Below are positions 12,356-23,604 of a stretch of 64,000 bases of DNA, piece after piece (the first letter of the stretch is position 1; each line of letters opens with the position of its first letter). The notes beneath the pieces are model-generated. The model was not told the DNA's origin. It was given only the letters and a program-made list of their open reading frames with translations, and searched no databases. Source of the DNA: Lotus japonicus (taxonomy: Eukaryota; Streptophyta; Magnoliopsida; Fabales; Fabaceae). The stretch is from positions 46,024,627 through 46,088,626 of the forward strand of contig NC_080045.1 in NCBI RefSeq assembly GCF_012489685.1, given 5' to 3'. The position numbers and the translations under genes are program-made.

Positions 12356-14266
12356 ATGGCTGCCACCACCAGTGAAACTCAAAGAGATGGTTACAATGCA
12401 AAGCCTCCTATGTTCGACGGTCAAAGGTTCGAATATTGGAAAGATAGACTGGAAAGTTTCTTTCTGGGTTTCGATGCAGATCTCTGGGATATTATTGTGG
12501 ATGGCTACGAGCGTCCAGTTGATGCAGATGGCAAGAAGATCCCAAGGTCAGAGATGACTGCAGATCAAAAGAAGCTGTACTCACAACATCACAAAGCAAG
12601 AGCAATTCTTCTAAGTGCTATTTCCTATGAAGAGTACCAGAAGATTACAGATCGTGAGTTTGCGAAAGGCATTTTCGAATCTCTGAAGATGTCTCATGAA
12701 GGAAACAAGAAAGTCAAAGAATCAAAGGCATTGTCTTTGATTCAAAAGTATGAATCCTTCATCATGGAGCCAAATGAGTCCATTGAAGAAATGTTCTCCA
12801 GATTTCAGTTGCTAGTAGCTGGCATACGACCTCTCAACAAGAGCTACACAACAAAAGATCATGTCATAAGGGTCATCAGGTGTCTTCCTGAAAGTTGGAT
12901 GCCTTTAGTGACTTCAATAGAGCTCACGAGAGACGTTGAGAATATGAGTTTAGAAGAATTCATCAGCATTTTGAAATGCCATGAGCTGAAGCGCTCAGAG
13001 ATGCAAGATCTGAGGAAAAAGTCCATAGCCTTGAAATCCAAATCTGAAAAGGCTAAGGTTGAGAAGTCAAAAGCTCTTCAAGCTGAAGAAGAGGAATCTG
13101 AAGAAGCATCAGAAGATTCTGATGAAGATGAGCTGACTCTGATCTCCAAGAGACTCAACCGAATCTGGAAGCACAGGCAGAGCAAGTACAAAGGCTCTGG
13201 AAAGGCAAAAGGAAAGTCTGAATCCTCAGGCCAGAAGAAGTCCTCAATTAAGGAAGTCACATGCTTCGAGTGCAAAGAATCAGGGCACTACAAAAGTGAC
13301 TGTCCAAAGTTGAAGAAGGACAAGAAGCCAAAGAAGCACTTCAAGACAAAGAAGAGTCTGATGGTGACATTCGATGAATCAGAGTCAGAGGATGTTGACT
13401 CTGATGGTGAAGTCCAAGGACTCATGGCTATTGTCAAAGACAAGGAAGCAGAGTCAAAGGAAGCTGTTGACTCTGACTCAGAATCAGAAGGAGATCCTAA
13501 CTCAGACGATGAAAATGAGGTATTCGCTTCTTTCTCTACCTCTGAACTAAAACATGCCTTGTCTGATATGATGGATAAGTATAACTCTTTATTGTCTAAG
13601 CATAAGAAGCTGAAAAAGAACTTATCTGCTGTTTCCAAGACTCCTTCTGAACATGAGAAAATTATTTCTGATTTGAAAAATGATAATCATGCCTTGATCA
13701 ATTCTAACTCTGTGCTTAAGAACCAGATTGCTAAGTTAGAAGAAATTGTTGCCTGTGATGCCTCTGATTGTAGAAATGAATCTAAGTATGAAAAGTCCTT
13801 TCAAAGATTCCTAGCTAAAAGCGTGGATAGAAGCTTGATGGCTTCAATGATCTATGGCGTAAGCAGAAATGGAATGCATGGCATTGGCTATTCTAAACCA
13901 ATTAGAAATGAGCCCTCTGTGTCTAAAGCTAAATCCTTGTATGAATGCTTTGTTCCCTCTGGTACCATATTGCCTGATCCTGTACCTGCTAAAGTTGCTA
14001 AACACCCTCTTAAAAAGGGATCTTTCTCTATGACTAAATATCATGCAAATATTCCTTTAAAATATCATGTTGAGACACCCAAGGTGATCAGAACCTCTGG
14101 GGTAACTAACAAGAGAGGACCCAGAAAGTGGGTACCTAAGGACAAGATTATCTATGTTGCAGATATCCTTGATAGCTCCACTGAAACACCAATCATGGTA
14201 TCTGGACAGTGGATGCTCGCGTCACATGACGGGAGAAAGGCGTATGTTCCGAGAGCTGAAACTTAA
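12356..14266 (+). CDS. gag: SIRE-A Gag polyprotein (636 aa), intact
   Basis: Capsid/nucleocapsid protein that forms virus-like particles and packages element RNA. The start MAATTSETQRDGYNAKPP is shared with SIRE-B and SIRE-C. The UBN2-like gag domain covers roughly residues 15-240 (FEYWKDRLESFF, DHVIRVIRCLPESWMPL). An acidic/lysine-rich linker follows, then a zinc knuckle CFECKESGHYKSDC near residue 303, Ser/Asp-rich stretches, and a helical segment (LSDMMDKYNSLLSKHKK). It overlaps the pol ORF by 113 bases, with pol in the +1 frame. This is the only full-length gag ORF among the three Sireviruses here. SIRE-B has a stop and a 157-bp deletion, and SIRE-C has several breaks. Confidence 0.9.
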   Translation: MAATTSETQRDGYNAKPPMFDGQRFEYWKDRLESFFLGFDADLWDIIVDGYERPVDADGKKIPRSEMTADQKKLYSQHHKARAILLSAISYEEYQKITDREFAKGIFESLKMSHEGNKKVKESKALSLIQKYESFIMEPNESIEEMFSRFQLLVAGIRPLNKSYTTKDHVIRVIRCLPESWMPLVTSIELTRDVENMSLEEFISILKCHELKRSEMQDLRKKSIALKSKSEKAKVEKSKALQAEEEESEEASEDSDEDELTLISKRLNRIWKHRQSKYKGSGKAKGKSESSGQKKSSIKEVTCFECKESGHYKSDCPKLKKDKKPKKHFKTKKSLMVTFDESESEDVDSDGEVQGLMAIVKDKEAESKEAVDSDSESEGDPNSDDENEVFASFSTSELKHALSDMMDKYNSLLSKHKKLKKNLSAVSKTPSEHEKIISDLKNDNHALINSNSVLKNQIAKLEEIVACDASDCRNESKYEKSFQRFLAKSVDRSLMASMIYGVSRNGMHGIGYSKPIRNEPSVSKAKSLYECFVPSGTILPDPVPAKVAKHPLKKGSFSMTKYHANIPLKYHVETPKVIRTSGVTNKRGPRKWVPKDKIIYVADILDSSTETPIMVSGQWMLASHDGRKAYVPRAET

Positions 14267-16801
14267 GCCTGGAGGCGAAGTTGGCTTTGGAGGAAATGAA
14301 AAGGGTAAAATTGTTGGTACTGGTACTATTTGGGTAGATAGTAGTCCATGCATTGATAATGTGTTATTGGTAGACGGCTTAACACATAACTTATTGTCTA
14401 TAAGTCAATTAGCTGACAAGGGTTATGATGTTATATTCAATCAAAAGTCCTGCCGGGCTGTAAGTCAGATCGATGGCTCTGTTCTGTTTAACAGCAAGAG
14501 GAAGAACAACATTTATAAGATCAGATTATCTGAGTTGGAGGCTCAGAATGTGAAGTGCCTTCTGTCTGTTAATGAGGAGCAGTGGGTATGGCATAGACGG
14601 TTAGGGCATGCCAGTATGAGAAAGATTTCTCAGCTGAGCAAGCTAAACCTTGTCAGGGGCTTACCCAATCTGAAGTTCGCTTCAGACGCTCTTTGTGAAG
14701 CATGTCAGAAAGGCAAATTCACAAAAGTCCCTTTCAAGGCAAAGAATGTTGTCTCAACCTCAAGGCCGTTAGAACTTCTGCATATCGACCTTTTTGGACC
14801 AGTGAAAACTGAGTCTATAGGTGGCAAGAGATATGGGATGGTTATCGTTGATGACTATAGCCGCTGGACATGGGTAAAGTTTCTAACCCGCAAGGATGAG
14901 TCTCATGCTGTGTTCTCTACCTTCATTGCTCAAGTGCAAAACGAGAAGGCTTGTAGGATTGTGCGTGTCAGAAGTGACCATGGTGGAGAGTTTGAGAATG
15001 ACAAGTTTGAGAGTCTGTTTGATTCCTATGGAATTGCACATGATTTCTCTTGTCCCAGAACTCCTCAACAAAACGGTGTTGTTGAGAGGAAGAACAGAAC
15101 TCTTCAGGAGATGGCTAGAACCATGCTCCAAGAAACTGGCATGGCTAAGCACTTTTGGGCAGAGGCAGTAAATACAGCATGTTACATTCAGAACAGAATC
15201 TCTGTGAGACCAATTCTGAATAAGACTCCTTATGAATTGTGGAAGAACATAAAACCCAACATTTCTTATTTTCATCCTTTTGGCTGTGTTTGTTATGTTC
15301 TCAATACTAAGGATAGATTGCATAAATTTGATGCTAAGTCTTCTAAGTGTCTATTACTCGGTTACTCTGAGAGATCTAAAGGTTTTAGATTTTATAATAC
15401 TGATGCTAAGACTATTGAAGAATCTATTCATGTTAGATTTGACGATAAGCTTGACTCTGACCAGTCAAAGCTAGTTGAAAAGTTTGCAGATTTAAGCATT
15501 AATGTTTCTGACAAAGGCAAAGCTCCAGAGGAAGCTGAGCCAGAGGAAGATGAACCAGAGGAAGAAGCTGGTCCCTCTAACTCACAAACTCTGAAGAAGA
15601 GCAGAATCACTGCAGCTCACCCTAAGGAATTGATTCTGGGCAACAAAGACGAACCAGTCAGAACCAGATCTGCCTTCAGACCCTCTGAAGAGACCTTGCT
15701 CAGTCTGAAAGGATTGGTGTCCTTAATTGAACCCAAGTCCATAGATGAAGCTCTTCAGGACAAGGATTGGATTCTGGCCATGGAAGAAGAATTGAATCAA
15801 TTTTCCAAGAACGATGTGTGGAGCTTAGTGAACCTATCTTAATTGTGCAAATTTATGTTGATGATATTATATTTGGTTCTGCTAATCAATCTCTATGCAA
15901 AGAATTTTCTGAGATGATGCAGGCTGAATTTGAGATGAGTATGATGGGAGAATTAAAGTACTTTCTGGGAATACAAGTTGATCAAACACCAGAAGGAACA
16001 TATATCCATCAGAGCAAGTACACTAAAGAACTTCTGAAGAAGTTCAATATGCTGGAATCTACAGTGGCCAAGACTCCAATGCATCCTACATGCATTCTGG
16101 AGAAAGAAGATAAAAGTGGTAAAGTATGTCAGAAGCTCTATCGTGGCATGATAGGTTCACTTCTATACTTAACTGCATCTAGGCCAGACATATTATTTAG
16201 TGTTCATTTATGTGCTCGTTTCCAATCAGATCCAAGGGAAACCCACTTAACTGCTGTTAAGAGGATCCTAAGGTATCTGAAAGGCACCACTAACCTTGGC
16301 TTGATGTATAAGAAAACATCAGAGTATAAGCTTTCAGGTTACTGTGATGCTGATTATGCTGGAGATAGAACAGAGAGAAAAAGTACTTCCGGAAATTGTC
16401 AATTTCTGGGAAGCAATCTAGTCTCATGGGTGAGCAAGAGGCAATCAACCATTGCACTATCAACTGCAGAGGCAGAATATATCTCAGCAGCAATATGCAG
16501 CACTCAGATGCTTTGGATGAAACATCAGCTGGAGGATTATCAGATCCTTGAGAGCAATATCCCAATCTATTGTGATAACACTGCTGCAATCTCATTGAGT
16601 AAGAATCCTATCCTGCATTCAAGGGCAAAGCACAATGAGGTAAAGTATCATTTTATTAGAGATTATGTACAGAAGGGCGTACTTCTTCTGAAGTTTGTTG
16701 ATACTGACCATCAATGGGCAGATATCTTTACAAAGCCCTTAGCAGAGGATAGATTTAATTTTATTCTGAAAAATCTGAACATGGACTTTTGTCCAGAGTG
16801 A
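14154..16801 (+). pseudogene. pol: SIRE-A pol with a deletion through the reverse transcriptase
   Basis: Protease ([15 protein letters not shown]), GAG pre-integrase HHCC (HRRLGHAS ... CEACQKGKF) and integrase core ([21 protein letters not shown]) are open to 15842. The frame then ends with SLVNLS. The next bases resume in another frame at [15 protein letters not shown], the RT active site, and continue through RNase H ([27 protein letters not shown]) to 16801. Against SIRE-B, 457 bp are missing between SLV and ILIVQ, including the first RT catalytic Asp; the junction near 15830 has two extra C bases. An RNase H-region residue also differs (HNEVKYHF here, HIEVKYHF in SIRE-B). No active RT can be made from this copy. 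Confidence 0.9.
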
Positions 16802-17246
16802 AGATGGATCAGAACCTCTGACTATGATACTTCTTGATCAGAAGATGTCTAGTCCAGAAGGTAACTCAATCAGAGTGTGTGTACCCACTGGTACTGACTC
16901 TGAAGCTGAGACAACAACACGTGTGTCAGTATTTCTGATGCATAGTTCCTTGTGCCCGTGTGACAGTCTGTTATGATTGCGTGTAGATATGCTTCTCTCC
17001 TGTGTGTGATTTGTGTATTTTACTGTTACTATCTATCTTTAATTTTCAACCGTTGATCTTAAAGTGCTTTTCGAATCAACAACGGTTATTTGTCAAAACC
17101 CACTATACACACACGATCTCCTTCACTTCCGGTTTTTACTCTCGCTCTCTCTGCTTTTTCGAAACCGCTCATTCTCGATTTCTCTCTCGATCTCTCTTCA
17201 TTTTTCAACCTTCATCTTCTACCTTAAACCTTCAACCGCTTCAAAA
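16802..17246 (+). other. SIRE-A pol-ORF3 spacer
   Basis: Non-coding in both SIRE-A and SIRE-B. It ends in a long pyrimidine-rich tract (17140-17235) immediately before the ORF3 ATG, resembling a 5' leader or splice-acceptor region. This suggests ORF3 is expressed from a separate or spliced transcript. Open frames upstream of the ATG encode unlike residues in the two copies, so they are not coding. Confidence 0.5.
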
Positions 17247-20105
17247 ATGGTGAGACAAACCAGAAGAGCTACTGCAGATGCACCCCAGTTCCCTCACATG
17301 GTAGTTGGTCTAGCAACGGGTCAAAGGGGCCCTGAGAATCCGACACAAGATCAAGGTCATGCTCAAGAGCAGATTGTTCCAATTGCAGAACGGAGCTGTG
17401 CCGTTCACTGCGTATTTGCTCCTGAGGAACTTCAAGTCCTGGCAGAATGGCGATTCGACCTCGACAACCTGGCTACAAATGGGTATGATCTTCGTCCTGA
17501 AGTCCAAGCTCAAGGTTGGGGAAATTACTTCAACAGACTTCGAGGACCGGTGTATGATAGATTGGTCAAGGAATTCTGGAAGCACGCCGACTGCGATGAT
17601 ACTCAGGTGGTATCCCACATTCTCGGAAGAAAGATCATCATCACTGAGAAGTCTTTCGTGAATTTGCTGGGTGCAGACACTGCTTATGGGTATCGTTTCC
17701 AACTCACGGAATCGAAGCTGAAACCCAGCACCAAGGATACAATCAACCAGGCCCTGTACACCAATTTCAAACCGGGCAAGACGAATTACAAGGTGATGGA
17801 CCTTCATCCCAAGCTCAGGATCTGGCACAAAATCTTGCTTCACTGCATAAACCAGAGACCAAAGGGCAGTTCTCCAAACTACATCAACTTCAACCAGAAG
17901 GTGATGTTGTTCTTCATCCAACACCAGAAGAAGATCTGCCTTCCCTACTTCCTGTTCTCCTACTTGAAGGAATGTATCCGGAAGTCTCGTACCTCTGCCT
18001 CCATCAAGTCAGCAATCAAGTATATCCCCTTTGGGAGGCTGCTCTCAGACTTTCTCATTGAAAGCAACTTGGTGCAAGATCTGGTCCATGCTGGATGTGT
18101 AGAGGACCTGACCACCATTGTCAGTGATGTCTTCACTGCAAATTCTCTGAAGAAGATGGGTTTGGTCCAGAAGAAAATCGCCCCTGCTCATGAAGACACA
18201 TCTTCTGAGATCAGAAGCAGAAGGATGCCTCTGACTGACTATCCTCTGTGGACACAGGCAGACAATCCTGACGCCATCAGGTGCTATGTTGAAGACCTCA
18301 GGGCTCAAGGATTCGAAATTGATCTTGATGATTTTGTCAGCAGACTGCCGCCAGCTCCAGAGTTTCCTTCTCCTCCCAAGAAGAAAGCTCAGAGGAAGAT
18401 GGTCCTAGAAGAATCTTCTGAGGAATCAGATGTGCCTCTGGTCAAAAAGAAGAAGAGAAAGCCTGATGATGGTGATGATAGTGATAATGAGGATGGTCCT
18501 CCTAAGAAGAAGAAGAAGAAGGTCAGAATCGTGGTGAAGCCTACTCGGGTGGAACCAGCTGCTGAAGTGGTCAGAAGGACTGAACCTCCTGCCAGAGTGA
18601 CTAGATCATCAGCACATTCAAGTAAGCCTGCACTTGCTTCTGATGATGATTTGAATTTATTTGATGCACTCCCTATATCTGCCATGCTCAAACACTCCTC
18701 AAATCCCCTCACTCCTATTCCTAAATCCCAACCAGCTGCACAAACCACCTCTCCACCACATTCCCCAAGATCTTCGTTCTTTCAACCTTCCCCTACTGAA
18801 GCACCTCTCTGGAATTTGCTTCAGAACCAACCCTCTAGGTCAGAAGAACCTACCTCTCTCATTACCATCCCGTACGACCCATTATCTTCTGAACCCATCA
18901 TCCATGAACAACCAGAGCCCAACCAAACAGAACCACAACCCAGAACGTCTGATCACTCTGTTCCCAGAGCATCAGCACGTCCTGCTGCCAGAACCACGGA
19001 TACAGACTCTTCCACAGCCTATACACCTGTATCCTTCCCAACCCATGTTGCTGATTCTTCTCCCTCCAATACCTCTGAATCCATTAGAAAATTCATGGAG
19101 GTCAGAAAAGAAAAGGTGTCTACCTTAGAAGAGTATTATCTCACTTGTCCAAGCCCTATGAGATATCCTGGCCCTAGACCTGAACGTCTAGTTGACCCAG
19201 ATGAACCTATCTTGGCCAATCCTTTACAAGAGGCAGACCCTTTGGCTCAACAAGCTCACCCTGTACCTGACCAACAAGAGCCTATTCAACCAGAACCTGA
19301 ACCCGAACAATCAGTGTCTAACCAATCATCGGTTAGATCACCCCATCCTCTGGTTGAAACTTCAGAACCTCACCTTGGAACCTCTGAACCCAATGCTCAA
19401 ACGTTTAACATTGGTTCTCCACAAGGTGCCTCTGAAGCCCACAGCAGCAATCACCCAGCCTCTCCTGAAACCAACCTCTCCATAATTCCATACACTCACC
19501 TCCGACCCACATCTCTCTCTGAGTGCATCAATACTTTCTATCATGAAGCTTCTTTGATGCTACGCAATGTGCACGGTCAGACTGACCTCAGTGAGAATGC
19601 TGAACGTGTGGCTGATGAGTGGAACAATCTAGGCACTTGGCTAGTGGCTCAAGTTCCAATTATGATGCAGCTCCTGCATGCAGAGGGAAGTCAGAGCATT
19701 GAGGCTGCAAAGCAAAGGTTTGCTCGAAGGGTGGCTCTTCATGAACAAGAACAGAGACATCAGCTTCTTGAAGCTATTGAAGAAGCCAAGAGAAAGAAAG
19801 CCCAAGCAGAAGAAGCTGCACGTCAAGCAGCAGCTCAAGCTGAACAAGCCTGATTAGAGGCAGAGCGCCTTGAAGCTGAGGCTGAAGCTCTTAGATGCCA
19901 AGCACTTGCACCAGTAGTGTTTACTCCTGATGCTTCTGCTTCCATTCCAGATCCTCAAGCTGCTCAGAATGTTCCTTCCGGTTCTACTCAGTCAAGCTCA
20001 TCCAGACTCGACATCATGGAACAGCGTCTTGACATTCATGAATCCATGCTGATTGAGATGAAGCACATGATGATGGAACTTCTGAGACGAACTGATAAAC
20101 CTTAG
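17247..20105 (+). pseudogene. SIRE-A ORF3 ('env-like' position), one nonsense codon
   Basis: The start MVRQTRRATADAPQFPHM is chosen because it is where SIRE-A and SIRE-B translations become alike. Total length to the final stop is 2859 nt in both copies. The parts are a Gln-rich N-terminus, a globular domain of about residues 50-300 (NYFNRLRGPVYDRLVKEFWK ... SFVNLLGADTAYGYRFQ), a basic/acidic segment (PLVKKKKRKPDDGDDSD, PPKKKKKKVRIVVKPTR), a Pro/Ser-rich middle, and Ala/Glu/Gln-rich helices. TGA at 19851-19853 interrupts those helices; SIRE-B has an Arg codon there. After it the same frame runs to TDKP at 20105. I see no signal peptide or convincing membrane segment. The globular domain resembles the plant 'putative transposon protein' family (inference). 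Confidence 0.75.
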
Positions 20106-20216
20106 TTTTAGGATCTCTCTTCGTTTTTCTTTTTCTTTAACGTTGTTTTATTTTTGTTAAACTCTGTTTCTTTTTATTTAATTATCCTACCTTTGTTCGT
20201 TTGTGATTATCTATGC

Positions 20217-20242
20217 ATATATATATATATATATATATATAT
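20217..20242. repeat. (AT)13 microsatellite
   Basis: Thirteen AT units downstream of ORF3 in SIRE-A. The matching place in SIRE-B (27560-27575) has only a short degenerate ATATAT, so the run expanded or shrank after the copies separated. Confidence 0.95.
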
Positions 20243-20320
20243 TTGTGTCACATATGTTTGCAACAATTTTTTTATTCATCATATCTTTGTGTTTACATCA
20301 TACATTCTTTCCCTAAGAGT

Positions 20321-20713
20321 CTAGAATGGAGGATCCCTCCTCATTCTTCTGCACTCCTGGCGCTGCTCTGACCTATCCTTCTCCAGACGCTCCAGTGCAT
20401 ACTGGATGTTGCTGTGCCTGTCCTTTAGCTCATCCCTCTCCAGAATCTCTTCTGCGGTCTTGAGCTTCTCTTCCAAACTCTCTTTTTCTTCCAGCAGCTT
20501 GAGTTCAAGCCGGCTGAGTTCTTGCACCTCCTCCACGAAGGCAAGAAATTCCCTCAGGTCTCTCTTCACCTCTGGACGCAGGTCCTCTTCCAGCAGTGTC
20601 CGTGTCAGCTACGCGATGGTTGTTGTACCCTCTGGATTCCTGATGTTTAGGAACAAGTCCTCCTCAAAGGCCTTCTTCCTCAGCTCTTCTAGTGCTACGA
20701 TGTATGATGCCAT
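20321..20713 (-). pseudogene. SIRE-A antisense ORF, interrupted
   Basis: Lies opposite to the element's own genes, between ORF3 and the 3' LTR. It starts MASYIVALEELRKKAFEE, and TAG at 20609-20611 interrupts it where SIRE-B has Glu. The rest, from about 20569 to 20321, is open and ends RRMRRDPPF. The length (393 nt) equals that of the intact SIRE-B copy. A TATA-like TATATAAA (reverse strand of 20771-20778) lies about 58 bp upstream of the ATG, as in SIRE-B. The translation is almost all charged helix. I do not recognise the protein family. Confidence 0.65.
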
Positions 20714-20965
20714 TTTTTTTTCCTTACTGAAGATTGTTCGAGGTGTGAAGCTTACCTTTCTCTCCAACGCTTTATATAGGCTTCACTTTCTCTCTAAAAG
20801 TTAATGCTCCTACAGTTTCTCGAGGTTAAGTTCTTGGTAACTGACCCTTCTCTTTACTCCCTTGACCGGTGGTAAACGTTCTTCTCCTGCATTAACTCTT
20901 CTATTTATTTCGCCTAACTCTGATTCTTGCATCGGTTTCATCTTCTTTAAACTTAGACCTTCTCT

Positions 20966-21520
20966 AAGGGGGAGTACCTTGTACTTCAAGCTAAGTTTTT
21001 CACACCCCAAGCTTTTTGCTTATGACAAAAAGGGGGAGTAAACCCAATTTTTGATGTGTAAGATGTGTTAGTGTGATTTATTTTTCTTTTGGAGAATTTA
21101 AGAGTTCCACCTTCATGACCATAGATGTGTCACTGGGCAAATACAAGGAATACATTTCACTTCTTCTGAAGTGATTCTAAGTTGACTCTGATACCCAAGA
21201 CTCTGATACCTTGTCCGTGACTCTGATTACTTATGCGCTCTGATTATTCGTTTTTCATCTATGTCATAAGTTTTTTTCACTCTGAACTCTTATATCATTT
21301 AGCTCAGAATCTAGACTTTACTAACGTTTTCATCAAGTATTAGATTCAGGGGGAGCTATGCTCAGAATCAAGCAGTGACTTGAATTCAGAATGAGCAAGA
21401 TAAACTATTCACATGAGGATAAGTATTATTCTATATCTCTAAACTCTGAGTGAATTCAGTTTAATGTTTAAGAATTGTTCATCAAAAATTTTAGTTTTGT
21501 CATCATCAAAAAGGGGGAGA
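20966..21520 (+). promoter_or_regulatory. SIRE-A polypurine tract and three upstream PPT-like copies
   Basis: The polypurine tract proper is AAAAAGGGGGAGA at 21508-21520, one base before the 3' LTR, where plus-strand DNA synthesis is primed. The core AGGGGGAG recurs at 20967-20974, 21031-21038 (AAAAAGGGGGAG from 21027) and 21348-21355. Repeated PPT motifs upstream of the 3' LTR are a known Sirevirus hallmark. The same four are present in SIRE-B. Confidence 0.85.
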
Positions 21521-21521
21521 T

Positions 21522-22735
21522 TGTAAGATCAAGTTTTGATCTAGTAGTACAACTCTATGTTTTGATGATTACAAGTTAACCTTTTGATATGAACAATTGT
21601 GGTACTCTAACGTGTTTTTCTGAGTGTGCTATTTACAGGCTCTGACCTCTATTCAATCTCACACAAATCAGAAGCACTGTGCTTAAAGAGTGACCCAAGC
21701 AACGCTTTCGCATTCACCATGTTCAGTATGAACAGTGGAAAAGCTTCAGAAGTTCTGAAGTTATACAAACTCTGATGTGGACTCAGTCACTAGAAGCTCT
21801 GAAGATCCAGAAAGTCTGATAACCAAGAAACACTGAAGGCTCAGATGTTCTGATGGTGTAGAAGACTCTGAAGATACAGAAGCTGAATAGTGGAAACTCT
21901 GAAGTCCAGAAGCAAGAAACTCTGAAGGCCATGTTCTTCCCTCTGAGTTCAGAATCAGAAGATACAATGGTCAGAGGATCTGTGCTTTCCCCCTGACTCT
22001 GATCAACCGGCTTCACAAGTTCCAATATGAAGCATTCCCCTTATCAGAAGTCTCTTAGGTTTAAAGCTCGCGTCGCTATCCAAGTACAAAAGCAATTGTA
22101 CCTTCCTGACGACCTACCTAACGTTCTCAGCCACAGCAGAAGCTGGATTTTCCAGAACTGCCCTCCAACGGTAGCATTTCCCATGCATCGCTCAACCCTA
22201 ATCCTTGGAGTATATAAAGCGGCTGAAGGCTGAAAGAAACGGCTAGAAGAAGAAGCATTCACATACGCGCAAGACATATTCAAAATCTTCTAAGTTTTCT
22301 TTCATCTGAAATTCATTGAGTTTACTATTAGCTTTTTAGAAGCAAATCTCTTGTAAACAATTCTTTGATAAACAGTTTGTTTAGTTCCTTTAGGAGATCA
22401 AGGTTGATCGGATCCTAGAGAAGACTAAGAGAGTGAATCTTAGTGTGAGCTAAGTCAGTGTAATTGTTAGTCACTTGTAGGTTTCAAGTGCAGTTGTAAC
22501 TCTTACCTGATTAGTGGATTGCCTTCATTCTAAGAAGGAAGAAATCACCTTAACGGGTGGACTGGAGTAGCTTGAGTGATTTATCAAGTGAACCAGGATA
22601 AAATCCTTGTGTGCTTTTCTATCTCTTATCTTTAGCACTTAAGTTCTCGAAAGATTTGTCAAAATCTTTAAGGTGGAAGTTTTATACTGAAAACGTTATT
22701 CAAACCCCCCCTTTCTACCGTTTTTCATACCTTCA
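21522..22735 (+). repeat. SIRE-A 3' LTR
   Basis: Same length as the 5' LTR (1214 bp) with about nine substitutions. It ends CTTCA and is followed by AGAGG. The internal TATA-like box reads GGAGTATATAAAG, with C for A a little downstream (AAGCGGC versus AAGAGGC). Confidence 0.93.
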
Positions 22736-22740
22736 AGAGG

Positions 22741-23604
22741 AAGGTGTGAAGAAGGCGGTAAAAGGACAAACCTAATCGAGGAAACAGTTTGGATCCTGGG
22801 GGAGCGCCAAGGCGCCAAGCAGGTCAGCGCACTGAAAAGAGGAAGCTGGGATAAGACACCAATGGCGAAATTCTCTCTAGAGGAGGAACGCGTTTCGAGA
22901 GAATTAGATGTGGTTTTGGGACACTGTGTCCAATAAAAAGGGAAAAGGGCCTTCCCATCCTTCTGTGTAAACGACGAGGGGTAAGCAGGGTGGACGATGA
23001 CTCGGAAGCACCGGCGGGCCAGGAAAGACTCGGAGCCAACCTGGAAAGGGGCAAATCGTTCGCGGCCGGGCCGGGGCACTAAAATGACCCAACCATGGGT
23101 CTCCAGAGATCGGGGATCTGCTTCGAAGAAAAAAGAAAAGAGGGCAAGGGAAGGCACCACATCAACGCTGCGGCAGAGAATTTCAAAGCACTTCAGATAG
23201 GCCTAGGAGCAAGGGTGAAGTTGGCAAGGAGAAACGTTAATGTCACACAGCACTTGGGTGAGAAAGGGTGAAAAGGGAAGTTTAGTACCAAGATCAAGAA
23301 ACAAGTATTTGTATACAAAGAAGAAGTGGGAATACTTGGGGTCATTAAACACACGGTGTTGCCAAGGGCGATCTTGCTCTTGGCAGCCGGTAGTGCGAAG
23401 GAGGCCCTTTAATAGCGGAGAACAGCAAAGCCCGCCAGCCCTGTGGGCAAGGTCAGAAAGGGATCCGCTGGTAGAAAGCTCTGATATTTGGTCAAGAACC
23501 CCCTGATCAGGAGCCTCGGAGATGGGGGGAGGGTGAGTGGCAAAGGTTTCCAAGCGATGGACTTTGATCTCCTCCACGGAAGAAAGGACCCCTGCGGAAG
23601 GCAT
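22741..23604 (-). pseudogene. Tat1 antisense ORF, N-terminal part
   Basis: Starts at the ATG ending at 23604 (MPSAGVLSSVEEIKVHRLET), a start also present in Tat2. It shows KYLFLDLGTKLPFSPFLTQV and NVSPCQLHP, the core of the plant 'putative gypsy type transposon' domain found antisense in Tat elements. TAG at 23203-23205 stands where Tat2 has a Trp codon. The frame then reopens (KCFEILC, VVPSLALFSFFFEADPRS) and runs on to the SIRE-A insertion point. Its C-terminal half is at 11064-9820. The molecular role is unknown: Tat antisense ORFs are documented, but I know of no established function. Confidence 0.7.

Larger units (their letters stand above)
11070..22735 (+). mobile_element. SIRE-A: complete Sirevirus-type Ty1/copia retrotransposon
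   Basis: Two 1214-bp LTRs begin TGTAAGATC and end ATACCTTCA. They are flanked by AGAGG at 11065-11069 and 22736-22740, a perfect 5-bp target duplication inside the Tat1 antisense ORF. Internal order: initiator-Met tRNA primer site, gag, pol, a large third ORF, a small antisense ORF, repeated polypurine motifs, 3' LTR. The LTRs differ at about nine positions by eye (about 0.7 percent). Gag is intact; pol has a 457-bp net deletion, and ORF3 and the antisense ORF each carry one nonsense codon. It could move only with proteins supplied in trans. Confidence 0.95.

Noticed and set aside
16290..16595. Minus-strand ORF of 101 codons, also present opposite pol in SIRE-B (31186-31491)
   Set aside because: It lies fully within conserved RNase H coding sequence, so its openness in both copies follows from conservation of the real frame.
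17310..17924. 204-codon ORF antisense to ORF3, with a counterpart at 29861-30472
   Set aside because: It is the mirror of a strongly conserved coding region, there is no promoter signal before it, and its residues do not look like a protein domain. I treat it as a shadow frame, unlike the separate antisense ORF at 27085.
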